A stretch of 64,000 nt of DNA from Lithodes maja (Eukaryota; Arthropoda; Malacostraca; Decapoda; Lithodidae). Below the pieces are notes generated by a model. That model was not told the DNA's origin and did not search any database. It was given only the letters and a program-made list of their open reading frames with translations. Where the stretch lies: assembly GCA_037953745.1 (NCBI GenBank), contig JBAKBP010007184.1, forward strand, positions 38,476 to 102,475, written 5' to 3'. Below are positions 9,672 to 21,726 of this stretch, one piece after another; within the stretch, counting starts at the first letter, position 1; each line of letters begins with the position of its first letter. The position numbers and the translations under genes are program-made.

Positions 9672-10046
9672 TTAAGGGAGCCCACCTCGCTTTTTTCTTT
9701 TTCTTTCAATTCCCTCTCTCTTTGGCTTGTATCCATTCGGCCCCATTCAGACTACTGTTTTAAGACGTTTACCCCCATTCAGGTGTCAATATTTTCCGCG
9801 AGCCAGCATATATATATTTTTGTTTTACAGCAAGCTAAATTTTTACATTTTTCGATAGAAAAATTTCTCCGGCGAAGCCGGATTTCTTCATACAATGCTG
9901 GCTCGCCATCACTCGCCAGGAAGAAATCAACACCTGGATGGGGATAAACGTCTTAAAACAGTTGGCTGAATGGGGCCAAATGGATACAAGTCAGAGAAAG
10001 AGAGAAAGGGAGAGGAAGGTAAAAAAAAAGCAGGTGCCCCCCTTAA
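9672..10046. mobile_element. Family A fold-back element, TTAA-flanked
   Basis: TTAAGGGAGCCCACCTCGC opens and GCCCCCCTTAA closes a 375-bp palindrome. Its core phrase is TTTCTCCGGCGAAGCCGG (itself self-complementary), and its arms carry TAAGACGTTTACCCCC and AAACGTCTTAAAAC. First of three A copies within 2.3 kb. Confidence 0.85.
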
Positions 10047-10069
10047 TAAATGCAATATCAAATGTACTG

Positions 10070-10315
10070 TACTATAATTAAGTCTTTCACGCACAGGACA
10101 CAATTTGAGCCTATTCTGGGATACTTTAAAGCCTTTGTGACCATCAGGGGTGTTTAGAAACCTTTAGTTTATTTACTTCAACCTCTGCAGTTGTCTTTAA
10201 GTTAGCTGTGGGCAGAAAACTAATTTTGGGGAGGTAATTAGAAGAGTGAGAGAACTCTTATTACCGATTGCTAATCGGTAACCCCCACGTCCACACATGC
10301 GTGAAAGGGTTAAGG
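10070..10315. repeat. Inverted-repeat sequence ending near TTAA
   Basis: TCTTTCACGCAC near 10082 is complementary to GCGTGAAAGGGTTAA at the right. ACCGATTGCTAATCGGT lies inside as a small hairpin. The pairing of the ends and a closing TTAA suggest another small element, but I see no second copy in the window. Confidence 0.4.
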
Positions 10316-10383
10316 TGCATTTCCATATTTAATGTATAAATTTAGCTCTTATGATTTTGTTATGGTTATTTGTTGTTGCTATT

Positions 10384-10665
10384 CTATCTATCTATATACT
10401 CAGGCTCATACCCCATTGCTGGGGGCGGCCGACTCGAGACATAGACTCAACAGAAACAATATTCAGGGGTTCCATTTCTCAGGGTCCGGGACCGCGTTCC
10501 CTCGCCCCTTTCTCTGTCTCGAAGAGTACGAGAATTTTACAAGAGGAGGAGGATTCCTAGCCCCCTGCCCCCAGAAGGAAAAGTAGGACAGTAAAATAGA
10601 CAGGCAGAAACGGCTAAGGTTGGGTAGAGGATGCCAAACCTCACTCTGGATAGGATCACCCTTTC
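10384..10665 (+). repeat. Family G dispersed repeat, copy 1
   Basis: This 280-bp stretch holds GGCCGACTCGAGACATAG, a CCTCGCCCCTTTCTCTGTC phrase and CCTCACTCTGGATAGGA. It has a clear inverted-orientation partner at 43441-43730 and fragments at 6441 and 62465. It does not begin or end with inverted repeats. A retroposon is the likelier class. Confidence 0.6.
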
Positions 10666-10786
10666 CCTGATTTTATGTATTAAATTGACCACCACGTATG
10701 ACTTGACCACCACGTATGACTTGACCAGTGTACATTACTGTATATCAGGTATACAGTACCTTGTAATAGGAATGACAAGTCCTTTT

Positions 10787-11173
10787 TTAAGGGAGCCCAC
10801 CTCACTTTTTTTCTCTTTCTCTCCCTCTTTCTTTGGCTTGAATCCATTCGGCCCCATTCAGCCTACTGTTTTAATACTTTTACCCCCATCCAGGTGTCAA
10901 TATTTTCCTGGCGAGCGGTAGCGAGCCAGCATATACAGTATGTATTTTTGTTTTGACAGCAAGCTAAATTTGTAAATTTTTCGGTAAAACAATTTCTCCG
11001 GCGAAGCCCGATTTCTCCATACAATGCTGGCTCGCTATCGCTCGCCAGGAAGCAATTGACACCTGGATGGGGATAAACGTCTTAAAACAGTTGGCTGAAT
11101 GGGGCCGAATGGATACAAGCCAGAGAAAGAGAGAAAAGGGGTGAAAGAGAAAAAAAACAGGTGACCCCCTTAA
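10787..11173. mobile_element. Family A fold-back element, TTAA-flanked
   Basis: TTAAGGGAGCCCACCTCAC and ACCCCCTTAA bound 387 bp with the family A arms (TACTGTTTTAATAC / GTCTTAAAACAGT) and the CCGGCGAAGCCCG core. One TTAA copy is at each end. Confidence 0.85.
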
Positions 11174-11575
11174 TTTAAATTTGTTTAGGGATATCCTGTA
11201 GCTATATAAAGCAGTGTATAACCAGACCTCCAACCCTATTTATTTATTTTTCTTATTATAGTTATATAAATAATTTTAGTGATGATAATTCAACTACTGT
11301 ACTATGAAAATACTGCAAGACAAATTTAAGCAAGAAATATAAATACTGTATAATATAGTTTGGTGATCTCATATAAAGATTATATGCTGGTATAGCTAAA
11401 GGGAATAACAATCTGTTTCACTATCTTTCAAAATATACTTTTGCATCTTATAAAAAAAAATATTTCTTGCTTTATAATCTGTTCAACTTTTATAAAACAA
11501 AATTCAACTACCTATTATCCTTACAATACTTAATTCTGCTACCTGGATACATTTATATAATCATATCTTATTATA

Positions 11576-11951
11576 TTAAGGGAGCCCACCTAATTTTTTC
11601 TTTCTTTTTCACTCTCTCTGGGTTGTATTCATTCAGCCCCATTCAGCCTACTGTTTTAAGACGTTTACCCCCATCCAGGTGTCAATATTTTCAAGCGAGC
11701 CAGCATATATATATATATATTTTTTTTTTTTACAGCAAGCTAAATTTGTTATTTTTTGATAGAAAAATTTCTCCGGCGAAGCCGGATTTCTCCATACAAT
11801 ACTGGCTCGCTATCGCTCGCCAGGAAGAAATCGACACCTGAATGGGGATAAACGTCTTCAAACAGTTGGCTGAATGGGGCCGAATGGATACAAGCCAGAG
11901 AATGAGAGAAAAGGAGAGAAAGAGAAAAAAAAGCGAGGTGGGCCCCCTTAA
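11576..11951. mobile_element. Family A fold-back element, TTAA-flanked
   Basis: TTAAGGGAGCCCACCTAA and GGTGGGCCCCCTTAA bound 376 bp of the same palindromic structure. A short AT-rich spacer (TATATATATATA) sits between the arms. Confidence 0.85.
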
Positions 11952-12028
11952 CTAATTAATACCGTGTTGTAGACTATGCAGTTTATTTATTTATAATCTC
12001 CAGTATCGTTAAAGTCTATGAAGATATA

Positions 12029-12912
12029 CAGTGGAATCTCGCATCTAACGCATTTTGATCTAACGAATTTGCATCTAACGACCCTATTGGAGCTCTACCC
12101 GATCTCAATCTAACGAACCAAAATCCATATCTAACGGCAATTATTCTGGGTGCCCGGTATCGAATTTACAAATTTCCCGCCAATCCCTAAATATTTCCCG
12201 CCAATTGCTGATGCGTTAAACGCTACCTAGCGTCCCTCCCTCCGCCCTCCCCGCCACTGTTCAGGTCAGTCCAGTTTGCGCGGCGCAATAGTTGACCTGT
12301 TCTAAAGTTGTGCTCGTCTCGCTCCAACATTTTGTTCTACCTTCCGAAGTTGGTGGTGTGTTACGCCTTTCATGATGTCAACCCAAGCATCAGGTACTGG
12401 AGAAGGGAGTGGTGAGAATGGAAACATGCATGAAAGGAAGACAAAAGTTCCAGTGAAGAGGGCTACGCGTGTTGGAAAAAAACTGAATAAATATACGGCA
12501 GAGGATAAAGCGAAAGTGATTGAACTAATTGACAAAGGCCTAAAGAACTGTGAGATAGTGAAAATAACTGGCAGGGGCGGTGAGGAGGTGCGCGGCGCAT
12601 CCCAGTAGCCTAGCCTCCCTGCCTCGGATATCCTAGATATCGTCTAACCTACACACCTCATTATTCACTCACAGGTTGGTTTATTATTATTTGTTCTGAT
12701 AATTAATATACAGGTATTACATTATTTGAATATATTTTATGTCTCAAAATAGCACTCGGAAGGGTAAAAATAGTGAAAATGGGGACTCGGTATAAATTTT
12801 GGCACCAATTACCATTTTTCCCATTAGTTTATGTACAGTATTCATATCTAACGAATCTGGATCTAACGCGATTTTTTCGGCACCTATTATTCGTTAGATA
12901 CGAGATTCCACT
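12029..12912 (+). mobile_element. Pogo/Tigger-type element, internally deleted
   Basis: The left end CAGTGGAATCTCGCATCTAA after TA is mirrored at the right by TTAGATACGAGATTCCAC before TATA. Inner subterminal copies of ATCTAACG repeat on both sides. A transposase start lies inside (12372-12608), but the DDE part is gone. It is therefore non-autonomous. Confidence 0.85.
12372..12608 (+). pseudogene. Tigger transposase N-terminal fragment
   Basis: A 78-codon frame from ATG carries a basic segment (KTKVPVKRATRVGKKLNKY) and then a pipsqueak/CENP-B-like helix-turn-helix start (TAEDKAKVIELIDKGLKNCEI). That is the DNA-binding head of pogo/Tigger transposases. After KITG the frame departs from the family and stops. 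The second half of the helix-turn-helix, the CENPB domain and the DDE core are missing. It may still bind element ends, but that is speculative. Confidence 0.75.
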
Positions 12913-12926
12913 ATAGTGCTGCATTA

Positions 12927-13347
12927 ACCACTTCAATTTAAGGGCAATATTTTGTTAATCTTGCTACCATCAGAACAATTTTATTAAGCTCGAGTTGGAC
13001 CTCTGGGAATCAAGGAATTAAAAGCTAGTGTTTCAAATTAATCTCTGACTTCTATAGGGCCTTCCTAACCAGAGCAAAATCTTCTCTCGGTAGCTTAGGT
13101 GACATGTAAAATGGTCGTCTTCTGATTGAACACGTTAACCCCATCAGCACCATGACGTCTTTTTACCTTTCATTCTGGCTAAATTTAGACGATTCTATGC
13201 AGTTTCTGAAGGACCTATGTTATTCAGAGGGTTTGTTGAGATCATATTAACCCTTGTGAATTATAGAGGTAGATTATAAACTAAAGAAAATTGTCTAATG
13301 GTGACCAGAATATGATGAAAATTACATATTGGTGGTGAACACGTTAA
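12927..13347. mobile_element. Two adjoining family E hairpins
   Basis: The right copy is clear: TTAACCCCATCAGCACC at 13135 and the closing TTGGTGGTGAACACGTTAA at 13347, with TTCTGGCTAAATTTAGACG and its complement inside. The left copy (about 12927-13138) is more diverged but has TTAAGCTCGAGTTGGACC and a matching CTTCCTAACC-type arm. They share the TTAA at 13135. Confidence 0.65.
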
Positions 13348-13824
13348 TGACATGTTAGATGTACAGTATATTAGAATCGAACTTATGATATTCAGTCCTA
13401 TAATGGCTCAATTGTTTCAGCTTTTAATTTTTCTTTTATGTGTGAGCTTGTGAATTGATTGTCTGCTTCAAAGTTCCATGCGATAGTGAAGCTTTTGTGT
13501 TGTTGGGACTCGGGAGCCTCACTCACCATTAAGCCGGTATCACACAAGTTTTTATAGTCAACATTCGATGATCAACATTTTTCTGGCAAAATGTAAAAAA
13601 TTACTGCTTTCCTCCCCTCCCCTTCCTCCATGAGTCTATCCTCTCGCCAGCTCTATTTACTGTAGAGGCAGGCGGGTTTGTTTCCTTCCCGAAGCATCTT
13701 CCTGACTCCATTATACAAGCAATAATTAACTTAACTTTAAAACCTAACCTGAGAGCTTCTAAAACCAAACCCCTGCTCTCTGTGCATCAATAGCTTTTCC
13801 TGATTAAGGTAGGATCTCCAAAAT

Positions 13825-13972
13825 TAAATTAAAATGTAAAATTTGCAAGCTAAACAAACCAAAACTGGGACGATACAAGATAAAGGTAAAATAACTTATC
13901 AAAATTGCTCTGTAGAAATAAAATTTATGAAATAAGAGAACACAATCCACCACATAGGGTGTACATTACTAC
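13825..13972 (+). repeat. Dispersed repeat H, copy 1
   Basis: TAAACAAACCAAAACTGGGA followed by CACAATCCACCACATAGGGT recurs at 42945-43110. The first half recurs at about 56280-56370. All copies are non-coding. Confidence 0.6.
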
Positions 13973-14057
13973 ATAAGCAAGGTAATCTGTTTCCACGAGG
14001 TGAAAATTACATAATTGAGACGGCCAACGATCTAAAAATTTACCATCTATTCAAGTA

Positions 14058-14350
14058 CAGTAGGGTCCCGCATAGAACGAAAAATTGGTCGATAAACGAG
14101 GTCGTTCTATGTGAAATCGCTTTGTGAAACAGATGGCAGTGACGTCACAATGCGCATCTACGTCACGTCACGAGACGTTCTGTACGATATTTTGGCGCTC
14201 TATATGAGAACTCCTTGGATTTGCCCTACTTTGATGGCGGAATCGCTCTACATTTTCTTAACGAAAATTTTGGAATACTGTAATATTTTTGGTCGTTCGC
14301 TCTATAGGGAAAACGTTCTATGTGAACACGTTCTATGCGGGACCCTACTG
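14058..14350. mobile_element. TA-flanked inverted-repeat MITE (pogo-type)
   Basis: CAGTAGGGTCCCGCATAGAA after TA at 14056 matches the reverse complement of TTCTATGCGGGACCCTACTG before TA at 14351, giving 293 bp. Secondary ACGTTCTATGTG units repeat inside. The CAG start, TA duplication and subterminal repeats fit the Tigger-derived MITEs seen elsewhere here. Confidence 0.85.
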
Positions 14351-14374
14351 TATATATGTTTGGGTGTCCTGTGG

Positions 14375-14600
14375 CCTGGTAGAGCGAACACTTTCAGCAT
14401 GGAATTTTTTGTGTTCTATTCTGGTTACCATTAGGCAATTATATTCAGTTTAGGAATGACATCTAGGACTCAAGAGTTAACCACTATCTCTGTTTACCTT
14501 GGACTCTATGTCCTTCCCAAACTGAATAAGATAGTCTGATGAGAGCCAGGAATTTATGTAAATTGACATTATCATATTGAAGGCGATGAGTTAACCCTTC
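14375..14600. repeat. Diverged family E hairpin
   Basis: TATTCTGGTTACCATTAGGC and the later complement ATAGTCTGATGAGAGCCAGG give the E-type arms. The outer TTAA ends are degraded. It abuts a short (TATG)n run at 14642-14667. Confidence 0.5.
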
Positions 14601-15760
14601 CCGGTAAGGTTTGAACTACTGAGGAGCCTCATTGGTTGTATTTTATGTATGTATGTATGTATGTATGGGGTATGTGCCTGAGTACAGTATATACATACAT
14701 AAATACATACTTACAATACTTTCTGATTAGCAGGGGAATTTTAGTAAATATCATTATCAATATTTTATAATGAATGAACATTGAGCATTGAATAGGGCTG
14801 AATATCCACTGACTTATCATTAGTAAATGGAATAGTCATTCTTGGCCTATCTCTAAACTAATATGACGATAGAGCAACACTATATTACAATACATTCATG
14901 GTATGCATAGTACAGTACAGTATACCTGTATAACTTAAGTTATTGAAGTGAAATATTTAAAGCATTATTTTAATATCGTGTATGCAAGAGCATACATTAT
15001 TAACTTTTATAAGCTTTACTTTTTTACCCTTATATTCCCGCATTTTTTCTAGATTTCTCTGGAACCATACCCTAATGGTTAAATCTTACAAACTAACCCA
15101 TTAGTTACTGGAGATTATGTCATTAGGCAGAGTGGTAATAACAAGTACAATGTTGAATATTTGTCTTACCCTTGCATTATATTTTACTCTACTCAAATTA
15201 TGTATGCTTTAGTAATAAGCATTTCACTTTCATAAGGTAATTTCTTAATGCTAGTAAGTCGTACTAACAATTTTCAGTACAGTATCGTCTGAAGGCTTAT
15301 GTCATTGGAATTGAATCAGCTGCAGTACATAATATGTATTTTTTTTTTCTTCTGTCTAGAGGATTATTTAGTGCATTGACCTGTGACGAGAAACTTACAC
15401 TACCATTTGAGGAGTGCAGAACCAAAGGGAGAAGAATACCTAATTGATCTTAAGGTCCAAAATGCTATTTCCCAAACAGAAAGGTTCTTTTTGGATAAAT
15501 CATTACATTCTTTATCCTATTGTAGGAATAAATCAAATTTGGTTAGGTTGGCATTTTGCTACTCTTTGCTTCTGCTCTGCTCATATCATAGAGCTGATAA
15601 AAGTAGGCATAGGAGTTTCCAAGACTGAAGAATTGGTGCTTTAGCAATATTAGATGTTATCCTTTGTGATACCAAACGGGGCATAACAGAGCCTTGTGAT
15701 TGAGGTTGTCTCCGGCGACACTCACTAAGAGGTTAAGTCAATTTATAATCTCCTTAAGAA
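14601..15760. other. AT-rich stretch without a supported gene
   Basis: Apart from the (TATG)n microsatellite near 14642, I see no inverted-repeat element, coding similarity or splice-flanked exon here. The longest open frames lack recognisable composition or motifs. Confidence 0.5.
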
Positions 15761-15764
15761 AATT

Positions 15765-15975
15765 GGAAGTATACCATGATGCGGTCTTCCATTAAATTCT
15801 GGCTATTACTAGGCAATTTTACTCAGTTTGGAAAGGTCCTTGGAGTAGTTAAAGTGATAATTGAAATAGATTTTATCCTTTTCATTGCCAAAGGTCCTTC
15901 CTAAGCTGCATGCAGTCATGTAGATGATAGCCAGAAAAAAAGGAAAATTGGCATCATCATCTGAAAGGGTTAAGC
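15765..15975. repeat. Diverged family E hairpin
   Basis: CCATTAAATTCTGGCTATTA with ATTTTACTCAGTTTGG is mirrored by CCTAAGCTGCATGCAG and TGATAGCCAGAA before GAAAGGGTTAA. The central loop carries the usual unpaired AT-rich stretch. Confidence 0.5.
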
Positions 15976-16436
15976 AGATCAGAAGTTTAACCTCTTCAAT
16001 CAGATGATTCCCCTCAGTGTCTGTTCTAGCTACCTGCAAGGGGTTCGACATAATTTGGATATAATCTCTTGGGATAAAATGGTTAGTTGAGAGAGTATTA
16101 AACCTTTTGATCTTTGGGTTAAAAGGGTTAGTTGAGAAAGTGTTACCTTTGATCCTTTGAGATTGGTCCTAACATGAGCATATTGTTGTGGTAGTCGGAA
16201 CATATTCAAAAGTGGCGTCATATTGTTAAAGGTGTTAAATGGATCAAAAGGCATACCTGTATAGAACTTATGATTAGTGATTTTCTACTGTACTTGTTAT
16301 TAACAAGAATTGAGGAAGAAAAGATGAAGGAAAAGGATGCATACTGAATCCTGACCTATATGATTAGTTAATAAGAAAAAGAATCATTTGAGAATAGGAC
16401 TGACAAGGCATTTTCAGTGAGAGTCCAGACGAGTGT

Positions 16437-16649
16437 ATAAAGCCGGTATCACACGAGAGCTTTTATAGTCAACATTCTATGATTTTTCTGGCAACATTTC
16501 TGGAATATTTTGCACTGGTATCAGAAACTAAACTGATGGTAAATGAATTTAGATAACATAAAAATACCAAATGTTTACCTTATGAGCTGCCAGACCATTG
16601 TGAAAGATAAATGTTGAGTGAAAAAGCGCTCGTGTGATACTGGCTTAAA
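16437..16649. mobile_element. Inverted-repeat element (TAAGCCGGTATCACAC ends)
   Basis: AAGCCGGTATCACACGAG at the left and CTCGTGTGATACTGGCTTAA at the right pair almost fully, enclosing about 210 bp. Partial or diverged relatives start at 13530 (AAGCCGGTATCACACAAG) and 9097 (GCTGGTGTCACAC). The element is non-coding. Confidence 0.7.
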
Positions 16650-17399
16650 AGATCCATTATGTGGGGCACAGTGACATTTCAAGTTTCAGTATTTCTACAT
16701 ACTGTATATTAATTTAAAAAGTACAGCTGTGAACTTTAATACCTGAACAATAATATTCCATCTATCAGTTATGTTAGCCATTGCACTTGACTAATATAAG
16801 CCTCAGAATATTGTGATAGTAAAAAAACAGTGTATTACTATTCACATCTGTACTATGTTATACAAGAGCAATAGTTCCTTTTTCACTTCCTGAGCTTCGA
16901 AATTACTGCATTGAAGCGAGACCTCCTCCCCCATAGGCATTGATGGTTTACTATTGTGTTGTCTTAAGAAGTGACTATCACATAATGTTTTTCTTATGAT
17001 TTGAAAAGATACAATGCAAGGCAAAATTGCATATTATAATTCTACAGTATCTCCAATGCAAAGATAAAAAATTATTTACAATTGCAGGAAAACTTAAGAA
17101 GAAAACTGTGTACATTAATCATTAAATAATTAGTTGTCCAGTACATTGCACACTCAACTTTCATTTATTGCATACAAGAGATTTATGATTAATGTCCATT
17201 GTAATAAAGGTCAATGTGATGGTCACCCTTAAGTTCAGTAAAGTTTCAAGAGGAATGTACAGGAAGTATTTCATCCGAGTCTGTCTGTGTGAGCGACTGT
17301 TCTTTGTGTCTTTTCCTTCATGACATCTGATTAGAAAACTTGATTCTAGTCAAGGAATCCATTTCAGTGGCATTTAATGTTGGATAGCATTCACAGGAG

Positions 17400-17850
17400 A
17401 CTAACACTTTAAGATATTCAGTGACAGGATTAGTACTGAATGATTGGAAAACATTATAAATTTTGTTATGCATGATAGAAAGTCATTAGAAATATAAACT
17501 TGATCAGAAATAAACAGACTAAGTTTTGAATTGATAGAAGGTAATAGTACCTGTGGTGAATGATTGGAAAACAACAAAATTACAGATTGATTGAAAAGAG
17601 AACAAGCTATAAATTATTAGAATGTATTAGTATCTGTGTTGAATGGTTGCAAAGCACAAGAAAAATACTGAATGATTGAAAATTACTAAGTTTATGAATT
17701 ATTGGAATACATTAGCATCTGTGTTAATTAAATGGCTGAAAAACACCAGGAAAATAATGAATGATTGAAAAAAACATAAGCATTCCACAAGTAAAGTTAC
17801 AACTGTGGTGAACTTTGTGAACAACTTTGTGAACAACTTTGTGAACTTGG
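17400..17850 (+). repeat. Degenerate tandem repeat
   Basis: The phrase GAATGATTGGAAAACA and variants recur at about 17437, 17559, 17671 and 17758, giving a period of roughly 90-120 bp. A separate short array of a 12-mer (AACAACTTTGTG, about three copies) follows at 17814-17845. No coding role is visible. Confidence 0.6.
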
Positions 17851-18301
17851 ACTGATCATGTCACAACAAGGACAACAATGCCTTGTCATAGGGTGGCCTT
17901 AAACATGTAACAATAGATAGTAAACTTTTATATTCCCTGTTGATAGAACTTCTGTGTTTTCACGATTTTGGTTTGAACGCTCTGTGTATGATCTGAAAAT
18001 CTCTGATATCTAAATGCATTTTTACCTCGATAGGTTCTTCAGAAATAGTATTATTTCTTATGATTACATCAGGTTGGAGAATACAGGTATTTATATTAAT
18101 TTATTGATACAGTGTATAAATTAAATTATATACATGTTACCAAATTATTATAACTATATATTCATTTTCTGTATAACCTCAAAAACTCAACTCCACATTC
18201 GTCAGTCTGTCAATCATTTTAGTAATGTATCTTGAGAAGATATCCATGTGCTTTATCTTGTTACAGTCGGACAACTGTATTTCATTATTGTATGTATTGC
18301 A

Positions 18302-19039
18302 TTAACCCTTTCAGTATGCATTCAGTCCTTTTATTCTGGCTATCTCATAGGGCTGGCCCGAAGGATTAGATCAAGATGGACAACTAATCAAGTCAAGATA
18401 GATAAGGAAGGGCAGGAGGTGAACAAATCTAGGAATGCGAAGACACGCAGACATTTCTCGCCATTTCATCAGTTCAGTCAGATCACATATGCTCCACAGC
18501 AGAGCTCTTATAGAGCAGGGCCGAAGGATGAGGCAAGAATTGCTACACTGCAGCATCAATCATGAAGTGATCAAGGGCGAAGAATGAAATATCAGGACTA
18601 AGGTAGAACAAAAATCACAGCGAGATGCAAAACAAAAAAATGCATTATTGAGGGGAATCAAGTCAGCTCGACTGCATCAGCGACCGAAGAGACAAATCAG
18701 GTCAGGAGCCTACTACCTAGCCAGGCCAGGCAGGTATGTGATATAGGCTGCCCGAGGACAACCGAATGGGACAGAATAAGAACAGAAGGGGAAAAACAGA
18801 AAGAGGAATGAAAAACTACGCAGAATTAGTCAAGCCAACGACAAAAGCTCGAGGGGAGAGGGAAGGGAAAATCCCCAAACCCTACCTCATCAAGCCCCAG
18901 TCGCCAGCCCCGAAGCCCCCCAACCTCGTCAATGGGCGTAGTAGTAGGGGGGATATCCTTCCTAAAATGTGTGAATTCATCTAGTATTACTGTAGCAAGA
19001 ATAAAAGGAATTACGACTCCATGTTTCTGAAAGGGTTAA
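18302..19039. mobile_element. Family E hairpin split by a 640-bp insert
   Basis: TTAACCCTTTCAGTATGC at the left and TTTCTGAAAGGGTTAA at the right are E-type ends. Inside them, TTTTATTCTGGCTA pairs with GCAAGAATAAAAGG. The ends are about 740 bp apart instead of about 215 bp because another repeat sits between them. Confidence 0.6.
18345..18985 (+). repeat. Insert related to the repeat at 181
   Basis: The insert starts at AGGGCTGGCCCGAAGGATTA, a phrase shared with 228-250, and runs about 640 bp, ending near GTGAATTCATCTAG. It is purine-rich on this strand and has no recognised protein. A retroposon (SINE or LINE 5' region) is the likely class. Confidence 0.45.
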
Positions 19040-19360
19040 CAAATTATGTAAAATTAGAATAATAGACTCCAAGATACAAATTCAGTACAGACATTTGTAG
19101 TTTCGGTTTGTTTGAATCTGTATTTGTATTACTGTATATTTCTATTTGCTCAGGCCCATTACCCATTTTTTTTTTTTTCAATGGGGGTGGCACTTTTATT
19201 AGCTGATGCAAATTTTATATTATTCAGATTTACCATATCAACTGCAACAAACATTGACCTTGTAAAGAAACAGTAGATTGATCCAACATGGGAAGTTACA
19301 ATTAGTTTCAAAGTAATGGGAATCTCATGGTTTGTAGCCAGTAGATGTAATAGTCCACCT

Positions 19361-19753
19361 TTAAGGGGGCCCACCTCGTTTTTTTTTCTCTTTCTCCCTC
19401 TCTCTCTGGGTTGTATCCATTCGATCCCATTCAGCCTACTGTTTTAAGACGTGTATCGCCATCCAGGTGTCGATTTTTTCCTGGCGAGCGGTAGCAAGCC
19501 AGTATACTTTTTAAAATGTTTTTGACAGCAGGCTAAATTTGTACAACTTTTGATAGAAAAATGTCTCTGGCAAAGCCGGATTTCTCCATACAATGCTGGC
19601 TTGCTATCGTTGGCCAGGAAGAAATCGGCACCTGGATGGGGATAAACGTCTTAAAAAAGTACAGTACAGTACTGTACTGTAAGCTGAATGGTGCAAAATG
19701 GATACAAGCCAGAGAAAGAGAAAAGGAGAGAAAAAAACAGGTCACCCCCCTAT
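19361..19753. mobile_element. Family A fold-back element
   Basis: TTAAGGGGGCCCACCTCG opens it. The right end reads ACAGGTCACCCCCCTATA, with TTAA mutated. The arms carry AAGACGTGTATCGCC and AAACGTCTTAAAA, and the core is degraded (CTCTGGCAAAGCCGG). It is an older copy than those at 9672-11951. Confidence 0.75.
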
Positions 19754-19954
19754 AAAATAATGCAAATGTGATATGAAGTATTAAAAGACAACTACGCTAG
19801 TGCTAGTTACGGTGGATTTACATTAGGGCCTTTTCCATCAATTTTTTATTTGCAACTTTATTCTGGCAACATTTTAAGACAATTTTTCACTGGTATTGGC
19901 AACTATATTGCAGGTAGATGTTTTATAGGTGGCTGAATTATTATTTTTAACATT

Positions 19955-20080
19955 GTTCTTAACACCAATAAACCCCAAATTAAACTAATGAAAGCATGTA
20001 ATTCTCCCAGGATTCGAACTAAAGATATCTCCTACAGAACTTACACGCTCTAACCATTACACCATCAAAACAGTTGTAAG
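19955..20080 (-). repeat. tRNA-derived SINE, copy 2
   Basis: It shares AAACTAATGAAAGCAT, AGGATTCGAACT and CCATTACACCA with the copy at 1722-1862. On the minus strand these form a box B / box A pair of a tRNA-like head. Confidence 0.55.
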
Positions 20081-20551
20081 AGTATATTGCACAAGCTGCC
20101 AGTTCAGAGTTACCAATAAAAGTTAGGGAAAAAACACTTGTTTAATTCCACCATTAAGGAGGATATTACACAAGATAATTTTTTTCCTGCAACCCCAATC
20201 TGGCAAATTTGGTCACTTATTGTAATCTACCTCCAATCTAGTTACCAATGCCAACGCCAAATAAATTCTAAATATTACCAGAATAAAGTTATGAATTAAA
20301 AGTGTACGATGAAAGCTCTGTTGCGATACCCCCTTTAGGATCACCACAATGCTACAAGATATATTATGCAATACAAGGGTATATTTTCTAGGTACAGTAC
20401 ATCAAAAATTTTACCAAGGCCCAAGGGAGCCGCACCTATGACTGTATTTCATATCAGTTTCCGACCTAGAGGATCTCCTTCAACTAACTATATAGCGTCT
20501 GAACAGCCTCCTCCACTGCTCCCATTCTTCACATCTTGACTAAGTGAACTA

Positions 20552-20760
20552 TAGTCCATTCATTATAATTAGGCCAAAAATCTTGAACAATAACCTCTAT
20601 GTCTCACAAACGACTAGAGTAATTGAGCTAATATTTCCACCATTTGGGAAGGGGCATCCAGGGAATGGGTGTGGAAACTTACAGCCTATTTACTCTAGCC
20701 CATTATGAGTTACAGAGGTTAGGGGTTACGATTTTTGGCCTAACTATAATGAATGGTCTA
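20552..20760. mobile_element. Inverted-repeat MITE (TAGTCCATTCATTATA ends)
   Basis: TAGTCCATTCATTATAATTA and the complement of TAACTATAATGAATGGTCTA bound about 210 bp. AGGCCAAAAATC is paired inside. A sister copy with different end sequence but the same inner plan (CTAGAGTAATTGAGCTAAT) lies at 60842-61051. Confidence 0.7.
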
Positions 20761-21329
20761 GTCATTATGATGTAATTAAAGGGGCATTTTACCAGGTTTA
20801 ACTTCAGGTATCTTCAGTACAGCACTTCTTGCAAAAATAACAAAAAAGAAATTGTGAACATTTATCATGGATACCTTAACATGAATATATTTGAACAGAT
20901 AGATTAAATCTTATCATAAATAAGTTGTATGATGATTAATTAAGTCTAGTGAAAATGTGCTTGTAATTGAGTTGTGCAGAGGAGTCGTATGGCAAGTATT
21001 GATTATTATTTTCACATGTAATTGAGTCATTCTTAGAAGTCAAATTCATCCAACTCTAAGCTTCAACCTTCAGCAGAAAACATACCGTACAATAAATATT
21101 TCATATATTTTATTACGAACTGAGGATACCATTAGGTGCAAGATTCTTCTGTTATTGGAATTTATCTCCTAAATATAGGTACTGATGTCTGAAGTTAACT
21201 GATGTAAAACGGTGTGATAGCCCTTTCTAATACCCCACCAACTCAGCCTACATTCTGTTCAAATTAACTTGGCAGTAAATCTTCACCCCATACATATGAT
21301 TGTGAATGAACATACTGTACTGTACAATC

Positions 21330-21543
21330 GGCCTAATAAGTGATGTCTCGGGACCAAGTAGATTTTGATCCATAATTGGTTTCAGCAATATCTAAACTTA
21401 CTGTATTCATTTCTAGGGGGATATACAAACCTATTCGTACACTTACCCACCCTATACAACATCTGACAGACATTAATACAGCACAGAGCGAGCCAAAAGT
21501 AATGACAGCTGAGACATGACTTATTACCGCTACCGTACTTGGT
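21330..21543 (+). repeat. Dispersed repeat, copy 2
   Basis: Second copy of the 7825-8046 repeat. AGTGATGTCTCGGGACCAA, CATCTGACAGACATTAATAC and GACATGACTTATTACCGC align along its length. The order is the same and mismatches are scattered. Confidence 0.6.
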
Positions 21544-21726
21544 TGGCAGTGGAATGTTGAGTGGCCCTTGAAGTAATGAAGATTTTGTATTATTCCCTGA
21601 AGATGAAACTAAAATAAACTATTGAGGAGTAACTGTGAGGAATAGTGTGGAATAAGCTGCCAGGTTAATGTGGACAGAGTAGAGTCTCACCAGAACCAAG
21701 AGAACTGTCGGAGCTTTCTAAACCCC

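Noticed and set aside
17400..17850. CRISPR-like array
   Set aside because: Repeats are degenerate, unequal and AT-rich, in a eukaryotic setting; an ordinary tandem repeat.
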